From Linnemannia hyalina (Eukaryota; Mortierellomycota; Mortierellomycetes; Mortierellales; Mortierellaceae), in the NCBI GenBank assembly GCA_019671135.1, contig JAHRHY010000018.1, positions 620,001 through 684,000 of the forward strand: DNA of 64,000 nt, in the 5' to 3' direction. Below the pieces are notes generated by a model. It had not been told where the DNA came from and ran no database searches. It saw nothing but the letters and a program-made list of their open reading frames with translations. A program made the position numbers and the translations under genes. Shown here one piece after another: positions 62,083-64,000 of the stretch (position 1 is its first letter; each line of letters opens with the position of its first letter).

Positions 62083-62518
62083 CTGTTATGACCAGGGTAT
62101 GTGTAATTGAGGTCTTCCTGCATGATCCGAAGCAAAATAAGATTCAGAGATCCTAGTAACAGTACCTTTGTGTGTGGGTGGGAGAGAGAGCGAGTGAGCG
62201 TGAGTGTGAGAGCGAAACAGCGAAGGCAGTGAAGAGTATGCAAGAGCGAGAGATAGAATGAGGAGATGGAAAAAAGAGTGAACGTGTTTGCATGAGAAGG
62301 TAAAGATGTAACAAAAAAAATATTAATGACATCAAATTCTTATTGGGTAGAGGACAATGGACGCCATAGTTCGCCTCTTGGCTGAAACTAGGCATGGGAA
62401 TTACCCATTTTTCAAGTTAGGGTAATACAAGCGCCACGAATACTATCCCCATCTCTTCTTCGTCTATAACCAACTTTGTACATGACCTCTGCTTTGACTC
62501 TCCTACCTTCTATCAGTC

Positions 62519-62746
62519 ATGGGGTGCCGATCCCTGTGGCGCTTTTTCACTAAGAAGAAACACAAACCTTCTCTCCGTTACGTTCGGTCACAACGACACG
62601 AAGGAACATCAAACAAGTTTCGTGTTGACATTCAAGCATGTCTCCTCTCGACGATCCAACACGCTTATACTGCTTGTCACTCCTTGGAAGCGGTCCATTT
62701 GGTTGTCGAAAAACGCATTTATTGCCAACCTGTTCCACCCCCCTGA
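62519..62746 (+). pseudogene. Truncated N-terminus of an XPG-like 'MGxxxLW' family protein
   Basis: The frame begins MGCRSLWRFFTKKKHKPSLR and continues FRVDIQACLLSTIQHAYTAC and SLEAVHLVVEKRI before ending at PPP-stop. Start and spacing resemble the N-terminus of an expanded Mucoromycota family built on the XPG/FEN1-like opening (MGVxGLWxFL...FRVDVLG...IRHAY). The body of the nuclease domain that should follow is missing within the next kilobase. An intron after codon 70 is possible but no continuation was found. The call is tentative. Confidence 0.4.
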
Positions 62747-63828
62747 CATAGCCAGGCTTGGCAACGGCAATGGGCGATGGTCTCTCCATTGCAAGCGCGT
62801 TGTTATCCGATAACCTAGTACTGGATGTGTGATATCTTTTGATTGCATTTAAGTTTGGAACCCAAACCCCCCGATGACCCTCCACTTGCCATATCCGAGA
62901 TTATTTTTTCTTCCTCCCACCTCTCGGTTCATGTATTGTCTTCAATTGCATCCGCCACAATGCGTAGACGTGCGTGCGTGTTCGGTATATGCGTGTCCTT
63001 TCCTACGCTTAGCGCCAGTCAACCAACAACGTCGTTCAGCGAGAAACATTGTTGATATCAAAGTGTCTATTCACACCCGCCTTGTCTAGGAAAAAGAAAA
63101 AGACCAAATAAAATCATTGGCGGTTGATAAGCCTACAAAACATCCGACGTTGTACCTTTTTTGCCAAGAGTGAACACAACAATAACAACATCCGAGGGTG
63201 TTTTGTGTCCATGACATGATTGATGATTTGATGACTGACCTGAATCCTCCTGGGTAGAACGGGTAACTGCTGCTTTGCAGTTGAATGTGTATGTGCCCTC
63301 TTCCGGTCAATGTCCCCTTCTCCCTCCCTCCGAGGGTGCTCATTGCTCTGGGGTATGTCTCAGTCGGTGCATTGGGAATTTGTAACTCGTTTTCCGAGAA
63401 AGGCAACGCGCTTTAATTCCGCTTACTCCATTCTTGCCCCTACAACATTTCTCTAATTGACAAACAGACAGACGCCACCAAAGCTAAAACGATCAAATAT
63501 TGTATGCAGCACAATCGCAATCATTATCCTCACCCAACAAAAAAATAAAAATAAAAAAACCTCGCCGTAAGACATATCCAATCGTGCCCAGCTGGTTCCT
63601 GGACCTTGACAAAGGCGTTCCTCTTTCATATAAAGATCCTCCATGCCCCCCTCAATTATTTGTTCTTTACTCTTTCTTGTTTCCTCCTCCTCCCAGACAC
63701 CTTTGAATTATTTTCTTACTTCTACTCTCCCTTACAGTAGAAGCAAAAAAAAAAAGTTCATTCCTCCTACCCTCTCTCCCACTTCCCGCCTTCCTCTTCC
63801 TTCACACGCACGCACCCCCTTTCACAAA
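62747..63828. other. Upstream region of the desaturase gene
   Basis: No gene is recognised. The last 200 bp are CT-rich and contain a TATA box. Confidence 0.5.
63629..63634 (+). promoter_or_regulatory. TATA box of the delta-9 desaturase gene
   Basis: TATAAA within CATATAAAGATCC, 195 bp before the ATG and ahead of a CT-rich leader. Confidence 0.55.
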
Positions 63829-64000
63829 ATGGCGACCCCTCTCCCCCCCTCATTCACCATCCCCGCCACCACCACAGAAACCCGTCGGGACCCTCTTCAA
63901 CACGGTGAACTGCCGCCACTCCTCGAAGGCGGCCTCACTGCCAAGAACGTCTGGAAGAACCTGGATTGGAAGCACGTCCTCGCCCTCGGACTCACCCCTC
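63829..64000 (+). CDS. OLE1: Acyl-CoA delta-9 (stearoyl-CoA) desaturase, N-terminal part
   Basis: Only the first 57 codons are in the window; the gene runs off the right edge. The start MATPLPPSFTIPATTTETRR, then DPLQHGELPPLLEGG and VWKNLDWKHVLALGLTP, is almost the N-terminus I remember for Mortierella alpina delta-9 desaturase (MATPLPPSF, PAT.TETRRDPLQH.ELPPL, LD.KHV..LGLTPL). The enzyme sits in the endoplasmic reticulum, uses cytochrome b5 (fused at its C-terminus in fungi) and makes oleoyl-CoA from stearoyl-CoA, the first step to the long polyunsaturated fats typical of these fungi. The His boxes lie beyond the window. No intron is seen in this part. Poly-pyrimidine leader and TATA box lie upstream. 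Confidence 0.9.
   Translation, partial: MATPLPPSFTIPATTTETRRDPLQHGELPPLLEGGLTAKNVWKNLDWKHVLALGLTP

Overview
The window is nuclear DNA of an early-diverging fungus, very probably of the family Mortierellaceae (Mortierella/Linnemannia/Podila type). The genes have many short GT-AG introns with strong GTAAGT donors and pyrimidine-rich leaders. The partial gene at the right edge has an N-terminus (MATPLPPSF...TETRRDPLQH) that I recognise from the Mortierella alpina acyl-CoA delta-9 desaturase. LRR/RNI-like and F-box/LRR genes, which are expanded in this lineage, also occur.

Layout, left to right. 0-2.2 kb: no gene seen. 2.2-25.7 kb is dense housekeeping sequence: SMC6 (-), a ZNF830-like splicing zinc-finger protein (+), an LRR protein (-), the ArfGAP GLO3 (+), mitoribosomal mS34 (-), the checkpoint protein MAD1 (+), RPL17/uL22 (-), the DNA-protein-crosslink protease SPRTN (+) and a DUF4112 membrane protein (-). 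26.6-32 kb: a nine-exon ABCC/MRP transporter (-). 33.2-35.6 kb: a spliced, apparently non-coding transcript unit on the minus strand whose successive introns each hold a box C/D snoRNA. 35.9-37.3 kb: a frameshifted LRR pseudogene. 39.1-57.2 kb: a PH-domain protein, mitochondrial disaggregase HSP78, an ACADSB-like acyl-CoA dehydrogenase, an OAC1-like mitochondrial carrier, a LYR protein with a polyglutamine tail, SWC5 and an F-box protein. 57.2-63 kb: an accessory island with stem-variable double-hairpin repeats, a 26-bp perfect inverted repeat, a decayed nuclease-like gene, two unrecognised reading frames and a direct repeat. The window ends 172 nt into the desaturase gene.

The most notable item is the snoRNA locus. 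By guide sequence the introns carry, in order, homologues of snR57 (18S Gm1572), snR55/U33 (18S Um1269), two copies of snR61/U38 (25S Am1133), an snR39/snR59/U32-type RNA (25S Am807) and one unassigned C/D RNA. As I recall it, budding yeast carries snR57-snR55-snR61 in this same order as an intergenic polycistron, so the cluster appears to be ancient while its expression mode (introns of a non-coding host) differs. The second is the double-hairpin repeat family at 58.1-58.7 kb, where stems change completely between copies but stay complementary. rRNA targets and family names are from memory and would need alignment to confirm.

Functionally the genes are mostly independent housekeeping units. 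Themes are genome maintenance and chromatin (SMC6, MAD1, SPRTN, SWC5), mitochondrial function (mS34, HSP78, acyl-CoA dehydrogenase, carrier, LYR protein) and ribosome/RNA biogenesis (RPL17, snoRNA host, ZNF830-like).
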